A stretch of 64,000 nt of DNA, taken from assembly GCF_007097265.1 (NCBI RefSeq), contig NZ_VJZP01000004.1, forward strand, positions 103,092 to 167,091, written 5' to 3'. Below the pieces are notes generated by a model, which saw nothing but the letters and a program-made list of their open reading frames with translations, was not told the DNA's origin and did not search any database. The stretch is from Flavobacterium gawalongense. Its GTDB lineage: Bacteria > Bacteroidota > Bacteroidia > Flavobacteriales > Flavobacteriaceae. Every line of letters starts with the position of its first letter. Positions within the stretch are counted from its first letter, which is position 1. The position numbers and the translations under genes are program-made. Below are positions 41,620-51,559 of this stretch, piece by piece.

Positions 41620-44106
41620 ATGAAAAAAATTGTCCTCCTTACCCTATTGCTGTTTGCTGTTTTATCCGTAAAATCGCAAACTTTTACCGGAACGAATAAC
41701 TTAAAAGGAAAAATTTCTGGTACCGTAATCGATTCGATAACTAAGGCACCGGTAGATTATGCTTCGGTAAGCCTTTACAAAATTAACTCCACTAAACCCT
41801 TGACAGGCGTTTTGACCGATGCTACCGGAAATTTCAAATTGAATGAAATTCAAGCCGGGACATATACCGCTACCATTTCGTTTATTGGCTACAATGACAA
41901 AACTATTAAATCAGTAATCACAACGGATGCAAAATTGGATCTTGAGATCGGGAAAGTGATTCTAAGTCCTGAAACAAATACGTTGAAAGAAGTTGTTGTA
42001 GTAGGCAAAACGCAACAAGTGACGAACAAAATTGATAAAATTGTTTACAACGTGGAAAAAGACTTGACGGCCGGCGGTGGTAATGCCACGGACGTATTGC
42101 AGAAAGTTCCTATGGTAAATGTAGATATTGACGGGAAAGTATCCATCCGTGGAGATGGAAATGTGCGTGTGCTTATCAATGGAAAACCGTCGGGGGCAAC
42201 TTCCGCCAACCTTTCGGATGTGTTGAAAACAATACCTGCCGACCAAATCAAAAACATCGAAGTGGTTACTTCACCATCTGCAAAATACGATGCCGAAGGA
42301 TCTGCAGGAATAATAAACATTATCACTAAACAGAAAAATGTTTCCGGAGTAAGCGGCTCCGTAAGTGGTGGTACTGGCACGAGACAAAATAACTTTAATG
42401 CCAACATTAATTATAATAAAAACCGTTTCAGCCTTTCGGCAAATGTTGGATTCAACAATGGCTGGCCACAAGAGTCAGCTTCCGAATCGAATCAAATTTT
42501 AAACAACAGTACCGCCAACAGTTTACAAACGAGTAAAGGTACTAACGAAGTGCAACGTAGTGGCGTAGTAGCAGCTGTAACAGCTGGATATGATTTTAAT
42601 ACTTTCAACAGTTTAAGCACAACCTTCCGATATAATGACGGAGGATTTGAGCGAACTGGCAGGAGTGACAATACGTTTACTGATTATCTGAATAACGCAA
42701 ACAGTAGCATTTATACCGGACAAAGCAGTTCAAAAAATTCTTTTGGCGGATTTGACTGGAATCTTAACTACAGCCATAAATTTGCAAAGGCGGGACACGA
42801 ACTTACATTTTCCTCGCAATGGAGCCATAGTATAGTCAATACAGATTATCAAAATAAGTATTCCAGTTTTTATACCAATCAAAAAGCAAATAATGACGGA
42901 ACCAATAATGAATACACGCTCCAATTGGATTATACCTTGCCGGTAACCGAAAAATTCAAACTGGAAGCTGGAGGTAAAACAATCATTAGAAAGATTTCGA
43001 GTGATTTTCAAAATTATGTTCCTGATGCACAAAATGCATTTGTTTTCGATCCTGTTAGTTCTAATTTATACAATTATGATCAGGATGTTGCATCCCTTTA
43101 TACTGTAGGAACGGTAACTTTACCCAAAGGTTTTACTGTAATGGCCGGTGCTCGTTTTGAAAACACAGCCATCAAAGGTGATCCTACGAATGCGCTGCAA
43201 ACAAACTTAAGCCCATTCAAAATTGACTATGGGACATTTATTCCAAGCTTTACACTACAGAAAGCATTGTCAGAATCATCTTCTTTAAAATTGACGTACA
43301 GCAAACGTATTTCAAGACCAAGCTTTACCTACCTCAACCCATTTATTAATAAATCAAATATCCAAGCACAAACACAAGGAAATCCAACCCTAGATCCCGA
43401 AGTATCACAAACCGTAGAGTTTGGGTATTCAACATTTTCACAAAAGCGCAGCCTGAATATTTCGGCGTATTATAAATATACATCAGACCTGATTGAAGGT
43501 ATTGCAACACCTTTATCAGGCGAGACAGGAACGATCACCAATTATCAAAACATTGGTAACAATAAATCTTTTGGAATGAGTTTCTTCGGTTCCGTAAATC
43601 CGTTTAAGATACTAACCTTACGTGGAAACTTTAATGCCTTTACTTACAAACCAGATCCAACCGGGGTATACAACCTGGAACAATCCACGAATGGCACATC
43701 AATTCAATATTCTGCTTTCGTGAGTGGGACACTTCAATTAAAAAACGACATTTCAGCTGAAGCTTTTGTAATCCAAAATTCTTCCAAGAAAACACTGCAA
43801 GGCACCAGTCCCGCTTTTAATTTAATGGTATTTGGAGTCAAAAAACAGTTTTGGAACAAAACGGCATCATTGGGAGTTAACATGGTTTCACCATTCAAAA
43901 AGGATTTGGAATTTAAACAGAATTCAAGTGGACAGGGATTCAGTCAAACCAGTGCCTTTAAATTTCCAATCCGTTCCTTTGGAATTACATTCAGTTATAA
44001 TTTTGGTTCAATGAATTTCACTGGCGCTAAAAAGAAGGGGGTTACTAATGATGACCTTAAAGAAGGAGAGCAAAACAACCAAGGAGGCATGCCTGCAATG
44101 AAATAA
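41620..44106 (+). CDS. outer-membrane beta-barrel receptor with carboxypeptidase-regulatory-like domain
   Basis: 828 residues. Signal peptide MKKIVLLTLLLFAVLSVKSQ; a CarboxypepD_reg-like domain about 28-115 (GKISGTVIDSITKAPVDYAS); a plug-like region about 125-235 (RGDGNVRVLINGKPSG, SPSAKYDAEGSAGIINIITK); then a long barrel of the OMP_b-brl_3 kind. It is probably TonB-dependent, though the substrate is unknown. It lies directly after the LytS/LytTR pair, with a shared motif upstream, so it is likely regulated by it. A strong terminator follows. Confidence 0.88.
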   Translation: MKKIVLLTLLLFAVLSVKSQTFTGTNNLKGKISGTVIDSITKAPVDYASVSLYKINSTKPLTGVLTDATGNFKLNEIQAGTYTATISFIGYNDKTIKSVITTDAKLDLEIGKVILSPETNTLKEVVVVGKTQQVTNKIDKIVYNVEKDLTAGGGNATDVLQKVPMVNVDIDGKVSIRGDGNVRVLINGKPSGATSANLSDVLKTIPADQIKNIEVVTSPSAKYDAEGSAGIINIITKQKNVSGVSGSVSGGTGTRQNNFNANINYNKNRFSLSANVGFNNGWPQESASESNQILNNSTANSLQTSKGTNEVQRSGVVAAVTAGYDFNTFNSLSTTFRYNDGGFERTGRSDNTFTDYLNNANSSIYTGQSSSKNSFGGFDWNLNYSHKFAKAGHELTFSSQWSHSIVNTDYQNKYSSFYTNQKANNDGTNNEYTLQLDYTLPVTEKFKLEAGGKTIIRKISSDFQNYVPDAQNAFVFDPVSSNLYNYDQDVASLYTVGTVTLPKGFTVMAGARFENTAIKGDPTNALQTNLSPFKIDYGTFIPSFTLQKALSESSSLKLTYSKRISRPSFTYLNPFINKSNIQAQTQGNPTLDPEVSQTVEFGYSTFSQKRSLNISAYYKYTSDLIEGIATPLSGETGTITNYQNIGNNKSFGMSFFGSVNPFKILTLRGNFNAFTYKPDPTGVYNLEQSTNGTSIQYSAFVSGTLQLKNDISAEAFVIQNSSKKTLQGTSPAFNLMVFGVKKQFWNKTASLGVNMVSPFKKDLEFKQNSSGQGFSQTSAFKFPIRSFGITFSYNFGSMNFTGAKKKGVTNDDLKEGEQNNQGGMPAMK

Positions 44107-44135
44107 GACAATAAGAAGTGGAGTAACTCCCGAAA

Positions 44136-44168
44136 AGGTTTCAAGATAGCATCTTGGAACCTTTTTTT
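44136..44168 (+). terminator. intrinsic terminator of the TonB receptor
   Basis: AGGTTTCAAGAT (from 44136), loop AGC, ATCTTGGAACCT, then seven T. One G-T pair in the stem. Confidence 0.85.
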
Positions 44169-44310
44169 ATAGACAAGATTTTATAAATACCTAAAGGAAA
44201 ACTTCCATTTAGGGATTAATTGTTCTTAGCGAAGCTGTTCCAACAAATAAAAGGAGTTATTTTGTCTTTTTTTATTTTTTAAATTTCGATATTTACCTAT
44301 TAAAAAATTG

Positions 44311-44700
44311 ATGATACGTAGAAGATTTATTGGTTCTGCAGCTTTATTTGGAGTTGCAGGTATTATGGGCTTTGCAATGCGTCCAAAGAAAAAACCCTTG
44401 TTGCACCATGTATTTTTTTGGTTAAAAAACCCCCAATCAGAAGCTGATAAACAGCAATTGATTTCCGGTTTGAAAACCTTAGCGGCAATTCCAACTATTC
44501 GCCAAATTCATGTGGGCGTTTTAGCTTCGACGGAAAAGCGTGAAGTAGTAGACACCTCTTGGAGTGTTTCAGAACTCATGTTTTTTGATGATGAAGCCGG
44601 GCAAAAAATATACCAGGACCACCCACTTCATCAGGCTTTTATAAAGAACTGTTCTCATTTATGGGAAAAAGTAGTTGTTTATGATGCTATAGATGTATAG
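44311..44700 (+). CDS. Dabb (stress-responsive A/B barrel) domain protein
   Basis: 129 residues from ATG 44311; the TTG one codon earlier was not used. The N-terminus MIRRRFIGSAALFGVAGIMG is a Tat-like or anchor leader. The Dabb domain follows: LLHHVFFWLKNPQSEADKQQ, IHVGVLAST, then YQDHPLHQAFIKNCSHLWEK. Such dimeric ferredoxin-like folds occur in stress proteins and small cyclases; the reaction here is unknown. It has its own terminator and stands alone. Confidence 0.85.
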   Translation: MIRRRFIGSAALFGVAGIMGFAMRPKKKPLLHHVFFWLKNPQSEADKQQLISGLKTLAAIPTIRQIHVGVLASTEKREVVDTSWSVSELMFFDDEAGQKIYQDHPLHQAFIKNCSHLWEKVVVYDAIDV

Positions 44701-44744
44701 AAGTTGAGCTGTTGCCAATTCAAGTGAGAACACTACTAAAATAG

Positions 44745-44776
44745 GGTTTCAAGATTTATTTCTTGAAACCTTTTTT
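44745..44776 (+). terminator. intrinsic terminator of the Dabb gene
   Basis: GGTTTCAAGA (44745 on) pairs with TCTTGAAACC, ending in six T. The stem resembles the terminator at 44136. Confidence 0.85.
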
Positions 44777-44852
44777 ATGCGCAAGATTTGAGCAAAGTTT
44801 TGGATTTACTTCCTCTTAACTTAAAGGAAGTTTTTTATTTTATTAAAAAAAC

Positions 44853-44906
44853 AATTTACTATATCGTCCTTTTTTTAAATGTAAAACTTAGACAATATAG
44901 TAAATT
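44853..44906. repeat. 12-bp inverted repeats downstream of the alpha-glucosidase gene
   Basis: AATTTACTATAT (44853-44864) and ATATAGTAAATT (44895-44906) are exact inverse copies. The word TTTACTATATCG (44855-44866) is found again in inverse at 46785-46796, upstream of the same gene. Confidence 0.55.
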
Positions 44907-44926
44907 ATTAGTAAAATTATAGTTGC

Positions 44927-46702
44927 TTATTTCAACTCTAAAACAAGGGCCTCATAAGGTCTTAGTGTTGCTTTTTTTGATACCGTTGCATAATTATTAA
45001 TCAACACTTTTGCGTTTTTTAAATTAATTCCAGTATTTGCTACTGCATTTTTTGCAGAAAAATTTAATAACACCAACACTTTTTTACCATCCAATTCTCT
45101 GGTGTAAGCATATACATTTGGATTCTCTTTGTCTAAAAGAGTGTATTTCCCATAAACTAAAACGGGATTCGATTTGCGAAGTTTAGTCATTTTTCTAAAA
45201 TAATTCAATACAGAATTTGGATCTTTTTCTTGAGCCGCTGCGTTCAAAGTAGTGTGATTGTCATTTACTTTTAACCAAGGTTCCGCTGTTGAAAAACCTC
45301 CATTTTTAGAACTATCCCACTGAAAAGGAGTACGCCCGTTATCTCTGGCTCCACCTGTTTTTTGATCTTCGATGAATTGTTTCAAATCACCCCCGGCAAT
45401 TTTTACTTTTTCATATTCTGCAATCGTTTCGATGTCTCTATAATCTTCAATTTTATTGAATTTGGCATTCACCATTCCTATTTCATCTCCATTATAATAA
45501 TAGGGCGTTCCTTTCATCGAAAGTAAAAAAGTAGTCAACATTTTTGATGAAACAGCGCTGAATTCTGGTGCGTCATTTCCCCAACGAGAAGTCATTCTAG
45601 GTTGATCGTGGTTCCCTAAATAAATGGTTCCCCATCCTTTTTGGTCGTAAACCGCATCCCAGTCAGAATAGATTTTTTTGAAATCAACTAAACTCCATTT
45701 TGGATTCATTTTTTTGAAATAACCCGGAATGTATCCTAAGTTGGTGCCTTCAAAATGATATCCCATATCCAGTTCTTTTCTATCGGCATCCACAAAATCG
45801 TGAGCTGATTTTAGCGTCATTCCGGCACCTTCTGCCAATGCCATTACATCATATTTACTCAAAACTTCTTTATTCATTTCTTTCAAATAATCATGCAAAT
45901 GAGGTCCGCTGGCCATAAAAACATCCCAACGTCCTTGGTAATTTTTATCTAAATCGGCTTGAGTGATCACCGGAAAAGTAGTGTCTTTTGCGATAAATGG
46001 AATCACGTCCATACGGAATCCATCAATCCCTTTTTGGAACCACCAATTCATCATGCTATAAATTTCCTGACGCAATTTTGGGTTTTCCCAATTCAAATCA
46101 GGTTGCTTATAGCTGAAGTAATGTAAATAATAAGAATCCGTTTGTTTATCATGTCTCCAACCACTTCCATCTGCTTCAAAAGCACCTGGGCGGAAAGCTG
46201 GTTTTCCTTTTTCGGCTGGCCACCAATGGTAATAATCTCTGTAGGGATTGTCACGGGATTTTCTGCTTTCTTGGAACCATTTGTGCTCATCGCTACTGTG
46301 ATTGACAACTAAATCCATTACTAATTTTATGCCTCTTTCATGCATTCCTTTCAATAATGCATCAAAATCTTCCATGGTTCCAAATTCTTTCATAATAGAT
46401 TGATAATCCGAAATATCGTATCCGTTATCCGCATTTGGTGAACCGTAAATTGGATTCAACCAAACCACATCTATTCCTAAACTTTTGATGTAATCTAATT
46501 TTTGAATAATCCCTTTCAAATCTCCTACTCCATCTCCATCAGTGTCTTTGAAACTTCTTGGATAAATTTGATATACAACGGCTTCTTTCCACCATTTACG
46601 GTCAACTGTAGGTTTTTTTTCTTGCGCTACAGATGGGTTTGTTGATACTAATCCAAAGCAAAATAATGCAATGGCCATTCCCTTTGATAATGCTACTTTC
46701 AT
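44927..46702 (-). CDS. GH13 alpha-glucosidase (oligo-1,6-glucosidase type), exported
   Basis: 591 residues from ATG 46702 (MKVALSKGMAIALFCFGLVS); a GTG 17 codons upstream was not used. After the signal peptide comes a (beta/alpha)8 barrel with QIYPRSFKDTDGDGVGDLKG, DLVVNHSS, nucleophile D232 in GFRMDV, acid/base E291 in ALAEGAG and D366 in LGNHDQPR, then a C-terminal beta domain. It hydrolyses alpha-glucosides, probably short malto- or isomalto-oligosaccharides, in the periplasm. The neighbouring DUF6377 regulator on the same strand is the likely controller. Confidence 0.92.
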   Translation of the reverse strand: MKVALSKGMAIALFCFGLVSTNPSVAQEKKPTVDRKWWKEAVVYQIYPRSFKDTDGDGVGDLKGIIQKLDYIKSLGIDVVWLNPIYGSPNADNGYDISDYQSIMKEFGTMEDFDALLKGMHERGIKLVMDLVVNHSSDEHKWFQESRKSRDNPYRDYYHWWPAEKGKPAFRPGAFEADGSGWRHDKQTDSYYLHYFSYKQPDLNWENPKLRQEIYSMMNWWFQKGIDGFRMDVIPFIAKDTTFPVITQADLDKNYQGRWDVFMASGPHLHDYLKEMNKEVLSKYDVMALAEGAGMTLKSAHDFVDADRKELDMGYHFEGTNLGYIPGYFKKMNPKWSLVDFKKIYSDWDAVYDQKGWGTIYLGNHDQPRMTSRWGNDAPEFSAVSSKMLTTFLLSMKGTPYYYNGDEIGMVNAKFNKIEDYRDIETIAEYEKVKIAGGDLKQFIEDQKTGGARDNGRTPFQWDSSKNGGFSTAEPWLKVNDNHTTLNAAAQEKDPNSVLNYFRKMTKLRKSNPVLVYGKYTLLDKENPNVYAYTRELDGKKVLVLLNFSAKNAVANTGINLKNAKVLINNYATVSKKATLRPYEALVLELK

Positions 46703-46973
46703 TTTAAATTTTTTAGTTAATGGTTTTTTGAACGAAATCGATTTATTAAACACGTTTGAGTATTGCCTTATATTTCAAAAATTTCGATATAGTAAAAGTA
46801 GATTCTTTCCCTGCTTAAAATTTTACAGGTAGAAAAAAAGTAAATTATATTTTTTATAATTAATTGTAAATCAATATTTTAAAGTTAATTTATCCTCAAA
46901 AAAAGTGGCAGAATTATAAAATAAAAAGGCAATAAAGAATGCTTTTCAACAAGTAATGGTGAAGTAAATGGTT

Positions 46974-48623
46974 TTAGTTTTTACCTGATGATCCAATCAA
47001 TAGGACTTTGGATTCAAATTCTTCCCTCGGTCCTAACGATTTATTTTTTATTTGCGACCTGTAATTGTAAATCGTCGATACCGAATACCTTAAAAATTCT
47101 GCTATTTTTGTACTGTCTTTGATTCCCAAACGAATTAATGCAAAGATTCTTAACTCCGTGTTTAAAAGTTCGCCTTGTTTCAAATGAAGCTCTTCTTTGT
47201 CTACTAACAATTTCGAAAACTCATCAATAAAACTGGGGAATAGTTGTAAAAAAGTTTGGTCAAAATTGGTATAAAATTCTTTTAATTCCTTCTCAATAGG
47301 AGTATTTGACTTCACTGCTTTTACGAGTTCATTCATTTTTCCTGCGGTAGCCATTACATTCAATTTTCGTCTATATTCTTCTAATTTTGCAATATAATCC
47401 GAACATTGATCCATGTAGCGGCCAATATAAATTTCTTTCAACAAACTCGCTTCGGCAAGTGTTGCATTGGTTTGATTCAACCTTTCATTGATTTCATTTA
47501 ATTCTTTGTTCAATACCGAAAGTTTTGTATTGGCTAAACTTATTTCTTTTTGGGCATTTGCTAATTTTTTCATTTGTTTAAAAAGCAGTACCAAAACCAC
47601 TAATAAGAACAAGGATAAGATACTGGCACAAATTAGAAAAATGATTAGCTGCGTTCTGTTGGTTTCATTTTTATTTTCATAAGCCTCATTTATAATGGGC
47701 AGCATTTTTGATATTTCGTAGGTTCTCAATTTGGCATTACAAAAAAGAGCGTCTTCTAATGATCTTTTGGTGTATTTATAAGCCCGGTCTATATCGCCTT
47801 GTTCATATAAAATGAAAGCCAATTTACGCAAAGAAATATTTTCTTTTTTTACCAATTGCAAATCGGATATTGCAGAGACAATCAACCACTTTTCTTCCTG
47901 TTCTTTGTCTTTTTTCAATCGGTACCCTTCCGAAATAATATAGGCGATAACGGCTCTATCCGGATCTTGTTTTGCTGTTTTTGAAAAGAATACCTGCAGC
48001 AATTCTATCGCTTGATCCGGATGCCCATGCTCCAAAAATTGGTCTGATTTGGCAATACCGAATTGTATGGATTTTGGCGAAAAATAAAGCATTGCCGAAT
48101 CTCTGTATTTTTTCGTCAACGCATCATATTCCTTTTTTTCTTGACTGGAAGTGCCATAATCATTCAAATAACCATAGATAATCCGGTTCGTCCAATAATA
48201 GGTTCCCTTTAGATTTGGCGTCAAATTGATGTTTATTGTTTCCAATATATCAAGGGATTCCTTATACATTCCTAAAGTTCCCATTATGGAGGCAACGTTT
48301 AATTTTGCTTCGTTTACTTTGTCTGTATTTTTTAATTTTTGGGAAATTAACAAACTCTTTCTAGCGTAAATTAATGCTGAATCCGACTGGTACGCTTTAT
48401 ATTGAACATACAATTTTCCATAAATTTCGAATTTTTGCAAGTCGGTAGACGTATAGTGTAAAAGCCCTTTAAGTTTATTTATATCGGCCTCTTTTCGATT
48501 TAAATACAACTCATATTCATTGACGGTATTATCCAATTCTTTTAATAACGAATCGTTTTTAACTTGACCAAAAAGAAAAATGGGCAATATCAATGCGATA
48601 AGTAAAGCTGAAAATTTATTCAT
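46974..48623 (-). CDS. DUF6377-type regulator: TPR sensor, membrane helix, C-terminal helix-turn-helix
   Basis: 549 residues. Signal peptide (MNKFSALLIALILPIFLFGQ); TPR-like helices about 30-325; a transmembrane helix (QLIIFLICASILSLFLLVVL); a coiled coil (ANTKLSVLNKELNEINERLN); and a C-terminal LuxR-like HTH (LGIKDSTKIAEFLRYSVSTI). This is the layout of DUF6377 proteins that lie next to starch or glucan loci in Bacteroidota and sense a sugar in the periplasm. Placement upstream of the GH13 gene supports that role. Confidence 0.85.
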   Translation of the reverse strand: MNKFSALLIALILPIFLFGQVKNDSLLKELDNTVNEYELYLNRKEADINKLKGLLHYTSTDLQKFEIYGKLYVQYKAYQSDSALIYARKSLLISQKLKNTDKVNEAKLNVASIMGTLGMYKESLDILETININLTPNLKGTYYWTNRIIYGYLNDYGTSSQEKKEYDALTKKYRDSAMLYFSPKSIQFGIAKSDQFLEHGHPDQAIELLQVFFSKTAKQDPDRAVIAYIISEGYRLKKDKEQEEKWLIVSAISDLQLVKKENISLRKLAFILYEQGDIDRAYKYTKRSLEDALFCNAKLRTYEISKMLPIINEAYENKNETNRTQLIIFLICASILSLFLLVVLVLLFKQMKKLANAQKEISLANTKLSVLNKELNEINERLNQTNATLAEASLLKEIYIGRYMDQCSDYIAKLEEYRRKLNVMATAGKMNELVKAVKSNTPIEKELKEFYTNFDQTFLQLFPSFIDEFSKLLVDKEELHLKQGELLNTELRIFALIRLGIKDSTKIAEFLRYSVSTIYNYRSQIKNKSLGPREEFESKVLLIGSSGKN

Positions 48624-48816
48624 TTTTGGTTGATTAGAATGATGTAAAAATAACTAAAAAACCAGTTTAACGGAATACCGGTTTTCAAATACTCCTTTTT
48701 GTTACCACTTTTTGTAATAATAGAATTTTTGTTTGTAGCATGCTTTAAAACAGTACTTTTATTATTTAAAAACACCAGTTCGAGTGTTTTTTGATGCTAT
48801 AGATCTATTGTAGCTT

Positions 48817-49713
48817 TTAATTCATCGTTCTGTATTTGTAAGGGGAATAACCCACCCGTTGTGTAAATAATCTAGTAAAATGTTGTGGGTATTTGAAACC
48901 TATTTCATAAGCAATCTCGCTAATTGATTTATTGATATCAAAAAGTTTTTCTTTGGCAAGATCTATCACTTTTTCCTGTATGTATTCCTGAGCTGGTTTT
49001 CCGGTTTCTTTCTTCACCAAATCTCCAAAATAGTTTACTGACAAGTGAAGTTCTTCAGCAAAATGCCGTACCGAAGGTAATCCTAGCGTTTGTGGTTTAC
49101 CCGATTGGAAATAGTCGTTCAACAAGGTTTCGAACCTCACTAAGGCATCTTTATTAATGTTTTCTCTGGTTATGAACTGCCGGTCATAAAAGCGAACACA
49201 ATAATTTAAGAATAATTCAATATTGCTCACAATTATAGATTTACTGTGTTTGTCAATTGGATATTCTAATTCATGTTTTATTTTGTTAAAACATTCCAAA
49301 ACAATTTGTTTCTCTCTTTCAGAGACATGCAACGCTTCATTTACATCATAGGAGAAAAAATCATAGTCTTTGATGCGTTTAGCAAGTGAAGTTCCCCGTA
49401 TTAGATCAGGATGAAATGCTAATGCCCATCCATTTGGCTGTATAATTTTAATATCCTTTTCAAATCCCAAAACCTGACCTGGTGCAATGAAAAGCAATGT
49501 TTCTTCTTGGTAATCATAATGGGTGCGCCCATATTTGAGTTCCTCACATTTCAAGTCCTTAAAAAAAATGATATAAAGTTCCGAAACGAAACGGGTTGCT
49601 GTTATGGGTTTTGACAGTGATTGGTCCAGAACACTTACCTTGGGGTGTAAGGTCTTTTGTCCTCGCTCAGAATTAAATTGTGCGATACTTTCCAATTTTA
49701 CTATTTCTTTCAT
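48817..49713 (-). CDS. AraC-family transcriptional regulator
   Basis: 298 residues from ATG 49713; a TTG eight codons upstream was not used. An N-terminal cupin-like sensing region precedes two AraC helix-turn-helix units at about 195-298 (HLSVNYFGDLVKKETGKPAQ and ISEIAYEIGFKYPQHFTRLF, ending RVGYSPYKYR). It is divergent from the metallo-hydrolase gene at 49880, which it may regulate. Inducer unknown. Confidence 0.9.
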   Translation of the reverse strand: MKEIVKLESIAQFNSERGQKTLHPKVSVLDQSLSKPITATRFVSELYIIFFKDLKCEELKYGRTHYDYQEETLLFIAPGQVLGFEKDIKIIQPNGWALAFHPDLIRGTSLAKRIKDYDFFSYDVNEALHVSEREKQIVLECFNKIKHELEYPIDKHSKSIIVSNIELFLNYCVRFYDRQFITRENINKDALVRFETLLNDYFQSGKPQTLGLPSVRHFAEELHLSVNYFGDLVKKETGKPAQEYIQEKVIDLAKEKLFDINKSISEIAYEIGFKYPQHFTRLFTQRVGYSPYKYRTMN

Positions 49714-49879
49714 GACTTTTAAATTCAATTCATTCAAAATTAATATAAATATTTTTTACTTTTTTATTTTTATCTTTAATCAGTAATAATGGTAAGATAT
49801 ACAGTGATTTATATAATTTTATCATACAAAATAGAAAGAAATTTGCATATCAAGTAATTACTAATTAACAAGAAGAATT

Positions 49880-50797
49880 ATGAAAGCAAAAAATTGGATT
49901 TTTACAGTAGCGACTTTTTTAGTTTCAATACTAATTGTCCAGGCACAATCGCCTACAAACGGTAAGCAAAGTACGGCAACAGAAAAGAAAGAGAAGAAAT
50001 ATCAGGCTCGACCGGGGAAAACACAAAATTTTGGTGCAGAGGCTTTTGAAGTATCTGATAAAACCACACTAAGATGGCTGGGTATGGCTGGCTTTTTTAT
50101 CAATAGCCGCGGTACTATTTTGATGGTTGATCCGCTGCTGGAAGGTTTTGATATGCCACTTTTAATAGATTTTCCCATAGCGCCAAAAGATGTCCTTCGA
50201 TTAGATGCTGTATTGGTTACGCATGCCGATAATGACCATTATAGTATTCCTACCAATCGCGACCTATTGCGTGTAACAAAAGAATATCATTCTACAATAT
50301 ATGTTGATTCACTGATGAAAAATGAAGGTTTCAAATCATTTGGTCACACTATTGGAGATCAGTTTAAAGTAGGGCATCTAAAGATTAAACTGACTCCCGC
50401 TGATCATGCATACCAAAATGCTTATCCGGGCATGAGTAAACGTGTCTTTAAAAATGAAGATGCATGTGGGTTTTGGATTGAAACACCTGATGGCACTATT
50501 TGGGCTCCAGGCGATTCTCGATTGATGAAAGAACACCTTGAATTCCCTACGCCAGATGCTATTTTGTTTGATTTTTCAGATAGCGAGTGGCATTTCACTT
50601 TAGAAGGTGCCGTTAAAATTGCAAATGCGTATCCAAACACGCCACTACTGCTTAATCATTGGGGATCAGTGGATTCACCTGATTTTGCACCGTTCAATGG
50701 TGATCCTGAAAAATTAAAAAAACTGGTGGTTAATCCACAACGCATTTATGTGCTTGTTCCTGGAGAAGCATTTACACTTAAAAAGATCAAGAAGTAA
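49880..50797 (+). CDS. exported MBL-fold hydrolase, UlaG-like
   Basis: 305 residues. Signal peptide MKAKNWIFTVATFLVSILIV; then the metallo-beta-lactamase fold with VLVTHADNDHYS (the HxDxDH zinc motif), a later His in LTPADHAYQN, the acidic ligand in APGDSRLM and a His in LLLNHWGSVD. The closest known relatives hydrolyse lactones or phosphate esters (L-ascorbate-6-P lactonase type). It is divergent from an AraC regulator. Confidence 0.87.
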   Translation: MKAKNWIFTVATFLVSILIVQAQSPTNGKQSTATEKKEKKYQARPGKTQNFGAEAFEVSDKTTLRWLGMAGFFINSRGTILMVDPLLEGFDMPLLIDFPIAPKDVLRLDAVLVTHADNDHYSIPTNRDLLRVTKEYHSTIYVDSLMKNEGFKSFGHTIGDQFKVGHLKIKLTPADHAYQNAYPGMSKRVFKNEDACGFWIETPDGTIWAPGDSRLMKEHLEFPTPDAILFDFSDSEWHFTLEGAVKIANAYPNTPLLLNHWGSVDSPDFAPFNGDPEKLKKLVVNPQRIYVLVPGEAFTLKKIKK

Positions 50798-50926
50798 AGT
50801 GAAGCACGCGGATGCTTAGTATTAGTAATCGAAAATTTATAAAAAAATAGCCAGTATGAAAAAATGGGTGAAAAAGAAAGACTATTAGTCTTTTTTCTGA
50901 AGACTTAAACTCTACTATCAAAAAAA

Positions 50927-51334
50927 ATGAAAAATAAAAAAGTATTATATCAAATTATAGCAATGATAATGATGACAACCCTTTTAAGCGGCAGTGCATT
51001 TGCTCAAAATAAGAATCTGGTCGTACGTATTGCAAAACTCGAAATTGATGTAGCCCAACTGGAAAGCTATAAAAGTATATTGAAAGAGGAAATGGAAACT
51101 TCGGTTCGTGTAGAGCCTGGAGTCCTTTCACTATATGCGGTATCTGATAAAGCTAACCCTGCCAGCATCACCGTATTTGAGATATATGCCAATGATGACG
51201 CTTACAATACCCATATACAAACCACTCATTTTAAGAGATATAAAAATACTACAATGGGAATGATTAAATCCCTGGAACTCCTAAACACAGATCCTATTGC
51301 CCTCGAGGCAAAGAAGAAATTACAATTGAAATAG
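50927..51334 (+). CDS. exported antibiotic-biosynthesis-monooxygenase (ABM) domain protein
   Basis: 135 residues. A signal peptide (MIMMTTLLSGSAFAQ) is followed by an ABM dimeric ferredoxin-like domain: VRIAKLEIDVAQLESYKSIL, VEPGVLSLYAV and ASITVFEIYANDDAYNTHIQ. Such proteins act as quinol monooxygenases or heme-degrading enzymes; the substrate is not known. A decayed paralogue lies at 55002-55399. Confidence 0.85.
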   Translation: MKNKKVLYQIIAMIMMTTLLSGSAFAQNKNLVVRIAKLEIDVAQLESYKSILKEEMETSVRVEPGVLSLYAVSDKANPASITVFEIYANDDAYNTHIQTTHFKRYKNTTMGMIKSLELLNTDPIALEAKKKLQLK

Positions 51335-51465
51335 TCTGTGTTTTGTAAAATTAGACAGCAAGGTTAGGATTTTTTGGATTTTGGTTTTGGAAAAAAACTA
51401 AAGGGTTACACGAAGTAAAATGCGTATTTTTAGTATCTTAGAAAATGTTTTTTAATTTCATTGTG

Positions 51466-51505
51466 TTGTTGTGACGCATTATTTTATATATTTGAAAACG
51501 TTTTC
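51466..51505 (+). promoter_or_regulatory. promoter and LacI-like operator of the GH3 gene
   Basis: TTG (51466-51468), 18 bases, TATATTTG (51487-51494), immediately followed by the perfect palindrome GAAAACGTTTTC (51494-51505), a shape typical of LacI-family operators. A bound repressor would cover the start site. Confidence 0.7.
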
Positions 51506-51559
51506 GTTGCATAACGAAGAAAATTTACCTGTTTACATACCAAATACAACAACCAAAAT

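Noticed and set aside
44855..46796. Composite transposon around the GH13 gene
   Set aside because: Inverse words are only 12 bases, no transposase and no target duplication.
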